This document shows, in pieces, positions 23,942 to 31,426 of a stretch of DNA of 64,000 nt. The notes beneath the pieces were generated by a model that made no database searches, was not told the DNA's origin, and saw nothing but the letters and a program-made list of their open reading frames with translations. The position numbers and the translations under genes are program-made. The stretch is taken from contig NZ_VFRR01000005.1 of assembly GCF_006385675.1 (NCBI RefSeq), positions 1-64,000 on the forward strand, in the 5' to 3' direction. Source of the DNA: Maribrevibacterium harenarium. Lineage in GTDB: Bacteria > Pseudomonadota > Gammaproteobacteria > Pseudomonadales > Marinomonadaceae. Within the stretch, counting starts at the first letter, position 1, and each line of letters starts with the position of its first letter.

Positions 23942-25405
23942 ATGATCAAGAATCTTATCAATGGTAAATGGGTGGAAAGCCCGGAAACCTTCACAACCGT
24001 CAATCCAGCCACAGGCGAAGTGCTTGCAGAAGTGGCTCATGCAACAGATGCACAGGTCGCAGCAGCGGTTCAAGCAGCAAAAGATGCTTTCCCAGCTTGG
24101 GCCAATATGCCAGTAGCAAAGCGTTCCAAAATCATTGAAAAGCTTGGTGATTTAATTGCTGATAACGTGGAAGAGTTGGCGCGTATGGAAACGGCCGATA
24201 CTGGCCTGCCAATCTACCAAACACTCAATGCGTTGGTGCCACGAGCATCGAACAACTTCTATTTCTTTGCTGAAAAAGCGAAACAAATGAATGGTCATAC
24301 TTACCCAATGGATGACCAGATGTTGAACTACACCATGTACCAACCAACCGGTGTGTGTGCCTTGATTTCTCCTTGGAACGTGCCTTTCATGACGGGTACT
24401 TGGAAAACCGCACCATGCTTGGCACTGGGTAATACGGCGGTGATGAAGCAGTCAGAATTGTCTCCATTGACGACTGATTTTCTTGGTCGCCTAGCTTTGG
24501 AAGCAGGTGTACCTGCCGGTGTATTCAACGTGGTTCACGGCTTTGGTGGCACCACGGGTAACGCTCTGATTACCAACCAAGACGTGCATGCGATCTCTTT
24601 CACTGGTGGTACTGCTACCGGTAAACACATTATCGCCAATGCTGGTCTGAAAAAGTTCTCTATGGAACTTGGTGGCAAATCACCAGTGATGATCTTTGAT
24701 GACTGCGATTACGAGCGAGCACTCGACGCTGCCGTATTTGGTATCTTCTCTATCAACGGTGAACGTTGTACTGCTGGCTCTCGAATCTTCGTGCAAGAAG
24801 GTATCTACGACAAGTTTGCGACTGACTTTGCCGAACGTGCCAACAAGATCCGTGTTGGTGATCCAACTGATCTGAACACTCAAGTAGGTTCATTGATCAG
24901 CCAAGGTCACTGGGACAAGGTTACCGGTTACATTCGCATCGGTATGGAAGAAGGTGCCAAGCTCGTTTCCGGTGGTCCAGATAAGCCAGTCAATGAATTG
25001 CCTGATCACCTGAAAAATGGCCACTTCGTGCGTCCAACCGTATTCCGCGATGTGACCAACGATATGCGTATCGCTCGTGAAGAAATCTTTGGCCCAGTGG
25101 CGGTTCTGATTCCATTCAAAGACGAAGAAGACGTGATCCGTATGGCAAACGACAACGACTACGGTTTGGCTTCCTACCTATGGACCCAAGATGTTGGCAA
25201 AGTGCATCGCATCGCACGCCGCGTTGAAGCCGGCATGATGTTTGTGAACAGTCAAAACGTCCGTGACTTGCGCACACCATTTGGTGGTGTGAAAGCTTCT
25301 GGTACTGGCCGCGAGGGCGGTGATTACAGTTTCGAAGTGTTCTGTGAACCGAAGAACATCTGTATCAGCATGGGCTCACATCACATCCCTAAATGGGGCG
25401 TCTAG
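23942..25405 (+). CDS. hpaE: 5-carboxymethyl-2-hydroxymuconate-semialdehyde dehydrogenase
   Basis: This 487-residue ALDH oxidises the ring-cleavage semialdehyde to 5-carboxymethyl-2-hydroxymuconate with NAD. It is close to E. coli HpaE over its length: NPATGEVLAEVA, METADTGLPIYQT, SPWNVPFMTGTWK, SFTGGTATGKHI, MELGGKSPV (Glu) and INGERCTAGSR (Cys), ending SMGSHHIPKWGV. A GAGGAGACA ribosome-binding site precedes the ATG. It opens the plus-strand operon hpaE-hpaF-hpaD2 from a two-operator promoter, and codon use is notably optimised compared with neighbouring genes. Confidence 0.96.
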   Translation: MIKNLINGKWVESPETFTTVNPATGEVLAEVAHATDAQVAAAVQAAKDAFPAWANMPVAKRSKIIEKLGDLIADNVEELARMETADTGLPIYQTLNALVPRASNNFYFFAEKAKQMNGHTYPMDDQMLNYTMYQPTGVCALISPWNVPFMTGTWKTAPCLALGNTAVMKQSELSPLTTDFLGRLALEAGVPAGVFNVVHGFGGTTGNALITNQDVHAISFTGGTATGKHIIANAGLKKFSMELGGKSPVMIFDDCDYERALDAAVFGIFSINGERCTAGSRIFVQEGIYDKFATDFAERANKIRVGDPTDLNTQVGSLISQGHWDKVTGYIRIGMEEGAKLVSGGPDKPVNELPDHLKNGHFVRPTVFRDVTNDMRIAREEIFGPVAVLIPFKDEEDVIRMANDNDYGLASYLWTQDVGKVHRIARRVEAGMMFVNSQNVRDLRTPFGGVKASGTGREGGDYSFEVFCEPKNICISMGSHHIPKWGV

Positions 25406-25424
25406 TGCAACAGTAGTTAATGGC

Positions 25425-25447
25425 AGGAGGGACACCCTGTCCCTCCT
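25425..25447 (+). other. intercistronic 10-bp hairpin between hpaE and hpaF
   Basis: AGGAGGGACA (25425-25434) and TGTCCCTCCT (25438-25447) are exactly complementary around a 3-nt loop. No T run follows, so it is more likely an mRNA processing or stability element than a terminator. It also sequesters an AGGAGG sequence. Confidence 0.65.
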
Positions 25448-25471
25448 AGCGTGTGTGTAGAAGAGGTTGTT

Positions 25472-25852
25472 ATGCCCCATTTTGTCGTCGAATACAGCGC
25501 AAACCTAGAAGATCGGTTGGATTTTCAGCCCCTATTCAAAGCGCTACATGAATATGTGGTAGGTACTGGGCATTTTCCTTTAGGGGGAGTGCGCAGCCGC
25601 GCAATTAAAGTTGACCACTTTCGCGTGGCCGATGGTCGCGACGATTTTGCGTTACTCAATCTCAATTTAAAAATCGGACACGGTCGCAGTTTCGAGCTGC
25701 GTCAGGAAGTGGCCGAAAATGTTTTCAAAATTTTGTGTGACTGGATGAAACCCATCACCGATAGCAGTTATGTACAAATCTCATTTGAACTGACTGAGCT
25801 GGACCCGGTGCTGAAGTTTAATAAAAACAACATCCATGCTCTGTTTACCTGA
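25472..25852 (+). CDS. hpaF: 5-carboxymethyl-2-hydroxymuconate delta-isomerase
   Basis: This 126-residue tautomerase-superfamily enzyme acts on 5-carboxymethyl-2-hydroxymuconate. The mature enzyme uses Pro1 after removal of Met, and the sequence starts MPHFVVEYS as required. Other E. coli HpaF features are GVRSRAIKVDHFRVADG, the motif LKIGHGRSFELRQ and the C-terminal NKNNIHALF. I chose the ATG at 25472 because Pro2 must be exposed; the longer frame from 25451 would abolish catalysis. The TGA stop overlaps the ATG of the following remnant ORF by one base. Confidence 0.95.
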   Translation: MPHFVVEYSANLEDRLDFQPLFKALHEYVVGTGHFPLGGVRSRAIKVDHFRVADGRDDFALLNLNLKIGHGRSFELRQEVAENVFKILCDWMKPITDSSYVQISFELTELDPVLKFNKNNIHALFT

Positions 25853-26001
25853 TGGTAAAGAGTGCGGTATTAAACAATGTAAAAGCAGGAACCATATTCA
25901 AAGGCATAGTGCCATTTTGGTGTGCTGATATGGTGCGTTTAGCTTTGATCGTGTTTGTTAGCTCGATCGCCTTGTTTTTGCCGGAAATGTTATATAGATA
26001 A
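25852..26001 (+). pseudogene. C-terminal remnant of a TRAP-transporter large permease (DctM-like), 49 codons
   Basis: The ATG overlaps the hpaF stop (TGATG). The 49-codon frame contains GTIFKGIVPFWCADMVRLAL and ends in IALFLPEMLYR. That pattern (GTI-x-G-x-x-PF, an aD-x-x-RLAL helix, then a terminal LP) is the characteristic last 40-50 residues of DctM/SiaT-type TRAP permeases. The other 370 or so residues, and the DctP and DctQ subunits, are absent. It is best read as the relic left by an internal deletion in an ancestral hpaF-TRAP-hpaD operon. A retained one-helix peptide cannot be excluded because the frame remains open and coupled to hpaF. Confidence 0.66.
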
Positions 26002-26019
26002 TTTGATCGGAGAATAACC

Positions 26020-26949
26020 ATGGGCAAGCTCGCACTCGCCGCAAAGATTACTCACGTACCCTCCATGTACTTGTCGGAATTAGATGGCCCACGTAAAGGG
26101 TGTCGTCAATCGGCTATTGACGGCCACCACGAGATCTCGCGCCGCTGCCGAGAGCTAGGAGTCGATACTATTGTTGTATTTGATACTCATTGGTTGGTTA
26201 ACGCTGGCTACCACATTAACTGTGCACCGCACTGGGAAGGTGTGTATACCAGCAACGAGCTGCCGCACTTTATCAACAACATGCCATACAATCTCGACGG
26301 TAATCCTGAATTAGGGCGCATTATTGCTCAAGTGTGTAATGAGCAAGGCGTCGAAACCATGGCTCACGATGCGACCACCTTGGCACCGGAGTATGGTTCC
26401 CTAGTGCCAATGCGTTATATGAATGAAGATAACCACTTCAAGTGTATTTCCGTGTCGGCATTGCTTACCGTTCATTACCTGAATGATTCTGCCCGTTTTG
26501 GTTGGGCATTGCGGGAAGCGATCGAGAAACACTACGACGGAACCGTGGCAATTCTAGCCAGCGGCTCTCTGTCCCACCGCTTCGCGCAAAATGGTCAGGC
26601 GCCAGATTTCTCAGATAAGATCTGGAGTCCATTCCTCGAAGAAACGGACCGTCGTGTGGTGGAAATGTGGGAAAATGCAGAATGGAAAACCTTCTGCGAC
26701 ATGCTACCAGAATACGCGGCGAAAGGTCATGGTGAAGGCTTTATGCATGATACTGCTATGCTGCTAGGTGCCTTAGGTTGGTCGGAGTACGATCAGAAAG
26801 CGGAAGTGATCACCCCGTATTTCGGTAGTTCGGGTACTGGCCAAATCAACGCCATTTTCCCAGTATCACCGCAAACCGGTGCCGCTGTTCCAGGGCCACA
26901 AGCCTCGGTGGAAAATGGTCAATTCGTTTATGGTAAGAGCCGTCTGTAA
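26020..26949 (+). CDS. hpaD: 3,4-dihydroxyphenylacetate 2,3-dioxygenase (class III extradiol), paralogue 2 with C-terminal extension
   Basis: This 309-residue protein has an N-terminus (GKLALAAKITHVPSMYLSELDGPRKGCRQ) that is closer to E. coli HpaD than the paralogue at 17718-18572. Metal ligands are expected at His in KITHVP, His in FDTHWLVN and Glu in GHGEGFMHDT. It has a 25-residue C-terminal tail (after NAIFPV) absent from E. coli HpaD, and a different 200-region loop (RFAQNGQAPDFSDKIW). It is the last gene of the hpaE operon, with GGAGAATAACC before the ATG, and is followed by a terminator. It is probably the main ring-cleavage enzyme for homoprotocatechuate. Confidence 0.92.
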   Translation: MGKLALAAKITHVPSMYLSELDGPRKGCRQSAIDGHHEISRRCRELGVDTIVVFDTHWLVNAGYHINCAPHWEGVYTSNELPHFINNMPYNLDGNPELGRIIAQVCNEQGVETMAHDATTLAPEYGSLVPMRYMNEDNHFKCISVSALLTVHYLNDSARFGWALREAIEKHYDGTVAILASGSLSHRFAQNGQAPDFSDKIWSPFLEETDRRVVEMWENAEWKTFCDMLPEYAAKGHGEGFMHDTAMLLGALGWSEYDQKAEVITPYFGSSGTGQINAIFPVSPQTGAAVPGPQASVENGQFVYGKSRL

Positions 26950-26981
26950 AGCGATTACTGCAAAGCCAAGTGCCACGAACC

Positions 26982-27021
26982 AAAAAAAAATGCCCTAAGC
27001 TTTTGTGCCTAGGGCATTTTT
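26982..27021. terminator. bidirectional terminator after hpaD2 / after the diheme cytochrome gene
   Basis: AAATGCCCTA and TAGGGCATTT form a 10-bp stem. A runs on one side and T runs on the other allow function for the plus-strand hpa operon and the convergent cytochrome operon. Confidence 0.88.
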
Positions 27022-27046
27022 ATACACAGCAAATAAGGTGCTAGTC

Positions 27047-27622
27047 TTAGTCATCCCAACGGGCAAAGTTTGGAATCTTTACTGTGTCTTCGTCGAAAAT
27101 CCCTTTCTGTGCATTGTCACCGTGGCAGGCGCTACACTGGCTAAAGCTGCCAACATCCGGGTTATTTACCACCATACGCATTTTATCGATCTCATCGTGT
27201 TTGCGTTTAAATCCTTCTAAATCGGTGATGCGTAAGCTGCCGTTGTCGCGGCTACGGCGGGCAAATTTGGACAGTTTACTGCTTTCGCCATTGGTGTCAG
27301 CAGCGTTAGCAATCAGGTAGTCCGTGATAGTCTTTTGGGTTTCTGCTGCCAGCTCGGCATTGTCACCAAAGTGATCATCTAATGAAGACATAATCTTCAA
27401 CCACTTGTCCTTAGTTTGCAGTGGCGCTGGGTAGGCCAAATGGCAGGCGCTACATTCCTCTTGGTAGATTTCTTGACCCTGGCCAGTTGGTTGGTAGCCG
27501 TTGCCGCCAAACACATTGCTAAAAAAGCCGCCGTCGCTGGCCATTGCAGTGCTACTGGCTGCCACAACCAAGGTGATGAGAGATAGCTTTTTAATATTGT
27601 TGGTCATATTCGCAGTTTGCAT
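27047..27622 (-). CDS. periplasmic diheme cytochrome c
   Basis: The precursor has 191 residues, with a signal peptide (KKLSLITLVVAASSTAMA, cleavage near SDGG). Two CSACH heme-binding sites lie at about residues 57-61 and 160-165, separated by a helical linker. This matches the DHC (diheme cytochrome c) family, usually encoded next to a DUF1924 cytochrome as here. Its ATG has a GAAGGAGA ribosome-binding site. It should act as a periplasmic electron carrier. The membrane cytochrome b often encoded with the pair is absent. Confidence 0.85.
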   Translation of the reverse strand: MQTANMTNNIKKLSLITLVVAASSTAMASDGGFFSNVFGGNGYQPTGQGQEIYQEECSACHLAYPAPLQTKDKWLKIMSSLDDHFGDNAELAAETQKTITDYLIANAADTNGESSKLSKFARRSRDNGSLRITDLEGFKRKHDEIDKMRMVVNNPDVGSFSQCSACHGDNAQKGIFDEDTVKIPNFARWDD

Positions 27623-27638
27623 GGATTTTCTCCTTCAA

Positions 27639-28055
27639 TTATTGAGTGGCTAGCCAAGCGAGAACATTGGCTTTTTCTGTCGCTGTGCATTCTCGATTCC
27701 AGACGGACTTGCAGTTGCGTTTGAACCACTTTTCGACTTTGCCAACATCGCTGAGACGTTCTGGATTAACACTCGGGGCCATCGCTTCGATGGCTCGTTT
27801 AGTTTTGATGTGCTTGCCAGCTTGGGTTAAATCTTGTCCATGGCAGGCGGTACAGGCGATACCGTTGTCACCTTTGGTTTGCCAGAACTCAGCGCCGGCA
27901 GTTATTGATGGGGTGCTTGCTCCTTGAGCTTGATAGCTCTTTAGTAGTTGATCAACACTAGTTTGCTGGGGGGCTGTCAAGGGAGTCGCGACTACGGCAC
28001 TCGTCACCAGCGTACTCGTCAACGTTATGAAAAGTTTTTTCGACCAAGTCATCAT
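27639..28055 (-). CDS. monoheme cytochrome c of the DUF1924 family
   Basis: The precursor has 138 residues, with an N-terminal signal peptide (WSKKLFITLTSTLVTSAVVA). A single CTACHG heme site lies in NGIACTACHGQDL, followed by the DUF1924 features RLSDVGKVEKWFKRNCKSVWNREC. I favour the ATG at 28055, preceded by GGTGG; an ATG at 28067 is possible. It is co-transcribed with the diheme cytochrome 16 bp downstream. Expected role: electron transfer in the periplasm. Confidence 0.82.
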   Translation of the reverse strand: MMTWSKKLFITLTSTLVTSAVVATPLTAPQQTSVDQLLKSYQAQGASTPSITAGAEFWQTKGDNGIACTACHGQDLTQAGKHIKTKRAIEAMAPSVNPERLSDVGKVEKWFKRNCKSVWNRECTATEKANVLAWLATQ

Positions 28056-28139
28056 AAATACCACCATAGAATGTGTGTGATTACAGGGTGGTCGGGAAAA
28101 CTTAATGAACTCTTAAAGGGGGCAATCTATACGCAATAT

Positions 28140-29078
28140 TTACACTCTAAGGCTGCTTGATTCCTGTTGAATCCATTGTTTGAGTTGAGCAATGGCGGGC
28201 TCATGACGGCGACTGTGTTTGTAAGCAAAGTAGAAGTGATCTTCGGTAGCGTAATGGGAGCAAGGTAATCTGACGAGACCATCGTCACTATTGCTCTGCA
28301 GCATGTAGTCATTGATCAAAGCAACTCCTAGACCATGTTTAGCGCCTTCGTAGGCGAGCATCAAGTGACTAAAGCGGTGGAACTGAGCATTTGGAGGTAG
28401 GTTTGTCCCCATACTGGCAAACCAACGTCGCCATTCTTCGGTATATTTTTCATACATGCTAAATGACGTAAGTAGAGGGAAGTTGGCAAGGCTTTGGGGG
28501 GAGGCGGCAAGGTGAGCGTGCAGCTCTTGGTCATCATGTACATGCAAAGTGTGTTTGATTTCCTCTAGGTAGGCGGTGCTACATACTGGAAATAAACGCT
28601 CTTTGTAGAGCAAATCAAAATGAAATCCTCGTTTCTCTTTATCTATGGTAATAAAGCAATCCGCTACCCGATCAGACAGTTCCGGTTCCGCATAGGACAT
28701 TTCCAATGTCAGTTCTAGATTCGGGAAGCGCCGTTTCAATTCTGGCATACGTGGTATTAACCAATACACTGCAAAAGAACTGTATACCGTTAGGCGCAAG
28801 CGGGTCTCACTGGCACCTTTTATGAGATCGGTAGCGCGGGCGATCTGATTGAGCGAGCTAGTGATGGTATCTAGATATTGTTGCCCCTCTAAGGTCAATT
28901 CCAGTTTGCGTCCGGAGCGTACGAACAGAGACTCGCCCAGATGATCTTCCAGCGCCTTGATGTGATGGGAGACAGCGCTCTGGGTAATACGCAATTCTGC
29001 GGCTGCATGGGAAAAGCTATTTAGCCGCGCGACAGCTTCAAATACAGGTAGCGATTTAAGGGGAGGTAAGCTCATCAT
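28140..29078 (-). CDS. LysR-family transcriptional regulator (GcvA-like)
   Basis: This 312-residue protein has the N-terminal winged helix LPPLKSLPVFEAVARLNSFSHAAAELRITQSAVSHHIKALEDHLG, typical of the GcvA/AmpR branch of LysR proteins. An effector-binding domain follows. It is divergent from an EamA transporter gene 93 bp away and probably regulates it. Effector unknown. Confidence 0.88.
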   Translation of the reverse strand: MMSLPPLKSLPVFEAVARLNSFSHAAAELRITQSAVSHHIKALEDHLGESLFVRSGRKLELTLEGQQYLDTITSSLNQIARATDLIKGASETRLRLTVYSSFAVYWLIPRMPELKRRFPNLELTLEMSYAEPELSDRVADCFITIDKEKRGFHFDLLYKERLFPVCSTAYLEEIKHTLHVHDDQELHAHLAASPQSLANFPLLTSFSMYEKYTEEWRRWFASMGTNLPPNAQFHRFSHLMLAYEGAKHGLGVALINDYMLQSNSDDGLVRLPCSHYATEDHFYFAYKHSRRHEPAIAQLKQWIQQESSSLRV

Positions 29079-29171
29079 TAAGTATCCAAAAAACTAATAC
29101 TAACGAAAAATATATCATTTTATTGGATTTTTATCCCTACCTATAATGCCCCTCTCAGATAAGGAGGGGTT

Positions 29172-30050
29172 ATGTCTGGAAAAACCGTTAGTAGTGCAAT
29201 TTTGGTGTTGTTGCTAGCCAACTTAGTGGCCACAGTCTGCGACGTATTTATCAAGTTTGCGGGGGCCGATGTGCCCATCTTTCAGTTCACATTTGTGCGC
29301 TTGTTGTTTATGTGTTTAGTTTTGCTGCCATTTGTGGCGAAATCCCTTTGGACGAAGCCCATGGAAGGGATGGGAATCCATATGCTACGGGGTAATATCT
29401 GGGTACTAACGGCGGTGTTGCTGGTTATCTCTCTATCGAACTTACCTATCGCGACGGCAAACGCCATATTTTACACCTGCCCAATTTTTATCATTCTGCT
29501 GGCAGTGGTGTTTTATCGTGAGAGATTAACTAAGACGGTGGTAATGGCAGCAGTTTCGGGCTTTGCCGGTATTTTGGTTATTCTAAAACCAGAGTATCTG
29601 GGCTGGCCCATGGTGAGTGCGGTCGGTTTTGCGTTCTTTTTGGCGGTCAACAGTCTATTGGTACGTAAACTACCCAAACATCAGGGAGCACTGCATGGTT
29701 TGTTCCTATCGCAAATGTGTGCATTGCCATTAGCTGGGGCGTTGGCCTACTCCGAGGTAGGTGTGTTAACTATGGATCAGGTTATGCTTGGTTTCGGCTC
29801 TGCTATTTGCTCGGTGTTTTACAGTCTTGGCTGTGTGATTGGGTATCGGTATGTGGCATCCAGCCAAGTGTCGAGTGCAGAATATTCTGGTCTGCTGTTC
29901 GCCATGTTAGCTGGCTGGGCACTATTTGAGGAGACGCCAGATTGGAGTCTATTGCTCGGTGCGGTGTTGATCATTGGGCCATTGGTTTACATGGCACAGC
30001 GAGATCGCAAAGCCCGCCAATTGACTCACCACGAAGAAGCCCTTTCCTAA
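29172..30050 (+). CDS. EamA/RhaT-family (DMT superfamily) transporter
   Basis: This 292-residue inner-membrane protein has ten predicted hydrophobic helices arranged as two EamA repeats, including DVFIKFAGADVPIFQFTFVRLL and ANAIFYTCPIFIILLAVVFYRERL in the first repeat. A strong AAGGAGGGG ribosome-binding site precedes the ATG. Members export or import amino acids, nucleosides and other small metabolites; the substrate cannot be read from sequence. Its divergent LysR neighbour is the likely regulator. A hairpin without T run (30034-30057) follows. Confidence 0.85.
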   Translation: MSGKTVSSAILVLLLANLVATVCDVFIKFAGADVPIFQFTFVRLLFMCLVLLPFVAKSLWTKPMEGMGIHMLRGNIWVLTAVLLVISLSNLPIATANAIFYTCPIFIILLAVVFYRERLTKTVVMAAVSGFAGILVILKPEYLGWPMVSAVGFAFFLAVNSLLVRKLPKHQGALHGLFLSQMCALPLAGALAYSEVGVLTMDQVMLGFGSAICSVFYSLGCVIGYRYVASSQVSSAEYSGLLFAMLAGWALFEETPDWSLLLGAVLIIGPLVYMAQRDRKARQLTHHEEALS

Positions 30051-30057
30051 AGGGCTT
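30034..30057. terminator. hairpin at the end of the EamA gene
   Basis: GAAGCCCTTT-CCT-AAAGGGCTTC is a perfect stem overlapping the stop codon region. There is no T run on either side, so terminator function is uncertain, although it lies between convergent genes. Confidence 0.45.
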
Positions 30058-30072
30058 CTCCTAACGTTTTGA

Positions 30073-30630
30073 TTATTGGGCGGTAGTGTCACCAGATTGA
30101 GCCGGTAAACTCGGTTCAATCTTTGGGGGCTCACCGGTTTTCAATAGACGTAACAGAGTCGCCCTTTCCATACTCGCTTTTAATGCCAAGTCCGTCTGAT
30201 ACTGATATAAGGTTTCCCACTCTGAACTTTGTGGCAGCATGTCCCCGAGGTCGCCGATGGCTTGGCGCATGACAGCCAAAAAGCCCTGAATATTTTCTTC
30301 TTGGTTTACCAGAATATTTTTCAGGGCGGTGGAGCTACTGTGACGAAGGTAGGTGCGTAGGACTTCGCTCTCTTCTTGCAATGCGGTGATGGTTGCGTTC
30401 TGGATTTCTATTTCTTGGCGCAAGGCTTGAATCTGCGCTTCTGTATCGTTGATCTGCGATGAAATTAATTCCCCCACATCACCATTAGAGGTTAGCCAGA
30501 TGGTGATGCCAGAAGATACCGCAACGCTCAAAAGAAAGGTTCCACCAAATCCGGCAATCTTGCCCAAAGGTAACTTGCGCTTTGGCTTTTCCTGTACTTC
30601 TTCAGGGGCGGCTTCAGGTTTGCGTGCCAT
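30073..30630 (-). CDS. single-pass inner-membrane coiled-coil protein of unknown function
   Basis: I do not recognise this 185-residue protein. The N-terminus is charged and Lys/Glu/Pro rich (about residues 1-22), followed by one transmembrane helix (FGGTFLLSVAVSSGITIWL, about 28-46). A heptad-like coiled coil follows (about 58-95, QIQALRQEIEIQNATITALQEES), then a helical periplasmic region and a Pro-rich tail. The organisation resembles small membrane-anchored scaffold proteins. A GGAGG ribosome-binding site supports the start. It is convergent with the EamA gene and divergent from iscR. Confidence 0.75.
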   Translation of the reverse strand: MARKPEAAPEEVQEKPKRKLPLGKIAGFGGTFLLSVAVSSGITIWLTSNGDVGELISSQINDTEAQIQALRQEIEIQNATITALQEESEVLRTYLRHSSSTALKNILVNQEENIQGFLAVMRQAIGDLGDMLPQSSEWETLYQYQTDLALKASMERATLLRLLKTGEPPKIEPSLPAQSGDTTAQ

Positions 30631-30817
30631 CGGATTGTCCTCCAGTTTTGGTAAAGTGGTTTGTGGAATTTACTTTTGCGTTATACCGAACATAACGGCA
30701 AAGGTTTACGACTCCTTAGTAATTATGCGTATAAGAATGTTTAGTTTTTGTATGTGAGCCCTTAAAATGTCGTGTTTAGCCAACACCATAGCTATAACCA
30801 ACCAAATTAGTCAGGTA

Positions 30818-30850
30818 TATACTTGATCAAAATACTAGGTTTTGTATACT
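30818..30850 (+). promoter_or_regulatory. iscR-suf promoter with probable IscR-binding region
   Basis: TTGATC (30823-30828) and TATACT (30845-30850) are separated by 16 bp. The -35 to spacer sequence ATACTTGATC...ACTAGGT is reminiscent of type 1 IscR boxes at autoregulated iscR promoters. Autoregulation by [2Fe-2S]-IscR is the expected mode. The IscR box match is only approximate by eye. Confidence 0.6.
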
Positions 30851-30884
30851 AGTGGCAATTGAACTGGTATGCGAGAGCGAAATT

Positions 30885-31367
30885 ATGCGCCTGACAACCA
30901 AAGGTCGCTATGCTGTAACTGCTATGCTTGATCTGGCATTACATACGGATAAGGGTCCAGTATCATTGGCTGATATTTCCTGTCGTCAAGGGATCTCATT
31001 GTCCTATCTGGAGCAACTATTCGCGAAGCTACGTAAACGCGGACTAGTGACCAGTATCCGTGGTCCTGGTGGTGGCTATAAGTTGAGCCGCGAAAAAAGC
31101 GCTATTTTTGTGGCGCAAATTGTTGACGCGGTTAATGAATCAGTGGATGCCACCGGATGCAAAGGACGGAGTGATTGTCAGTCGGGTACAACCTGTCTAA
31201 CCCATCACTTGTGGTGTGATTTGAGTGACCAAATTCACGATTTTCTTAGTCGGATTAGTCTAGAAAATCTCGTCAACCGAGACGAAGTTAAATCAGTGGC
31301 AGGGCGCCAAGAACAACATCCTCATCGCCACGATGAGTCAAAGATTGATGCCGCTATCATTGGATAG
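30885..31367 (+). CDS. iscR: IscR, Rrf2-family [2Fe-2S] regulator of Fe-S cluster biogenesis
   Basis: The protein has 160 residues. The N-terminal winged helix starts [20 protein letters not shown] and contains [26 protein letters not shown]. The cluster ligands are at Cys92, Cys98 and Cys104 with His107, exactly the E. coli IscR pattern. I chose the ATG at 30885; an upstream TTG extension is not part of the family. It heads the suf operon with 59 bp to sufB, so it is co-transcribed and probably represses the operon when clusters are plentiful. Confidence 0.95.
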   Translation: MRLTTKGRYAVTAMLDLALHTDKGPVSLADISCRQGISLSYLEQLFAKLRKRGLVTSIRGPGGGYKLSREKSAIFVAQIVDAVNESVDATGCKGRSDCQSGTTCLTHHLWCDLSDQIHDFLSRISLENLVNRDEVKSVAGRQEQHPHRHDESKIDAAIIG

Positions 31368-31426
31368 CGCCACGAACTATCTAATTTGGAAAAGTGTATC
31401 TTTTCTAGTTATTGAGCGAGTTTGAT

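Noticed and set aside
26020-26949. Frameshift at the HpaD2 C-terminus
   Set aside because: The 25-residue tail is in frame, has ordinary codon use and ends before a good terminator; it is treated as a real extension.
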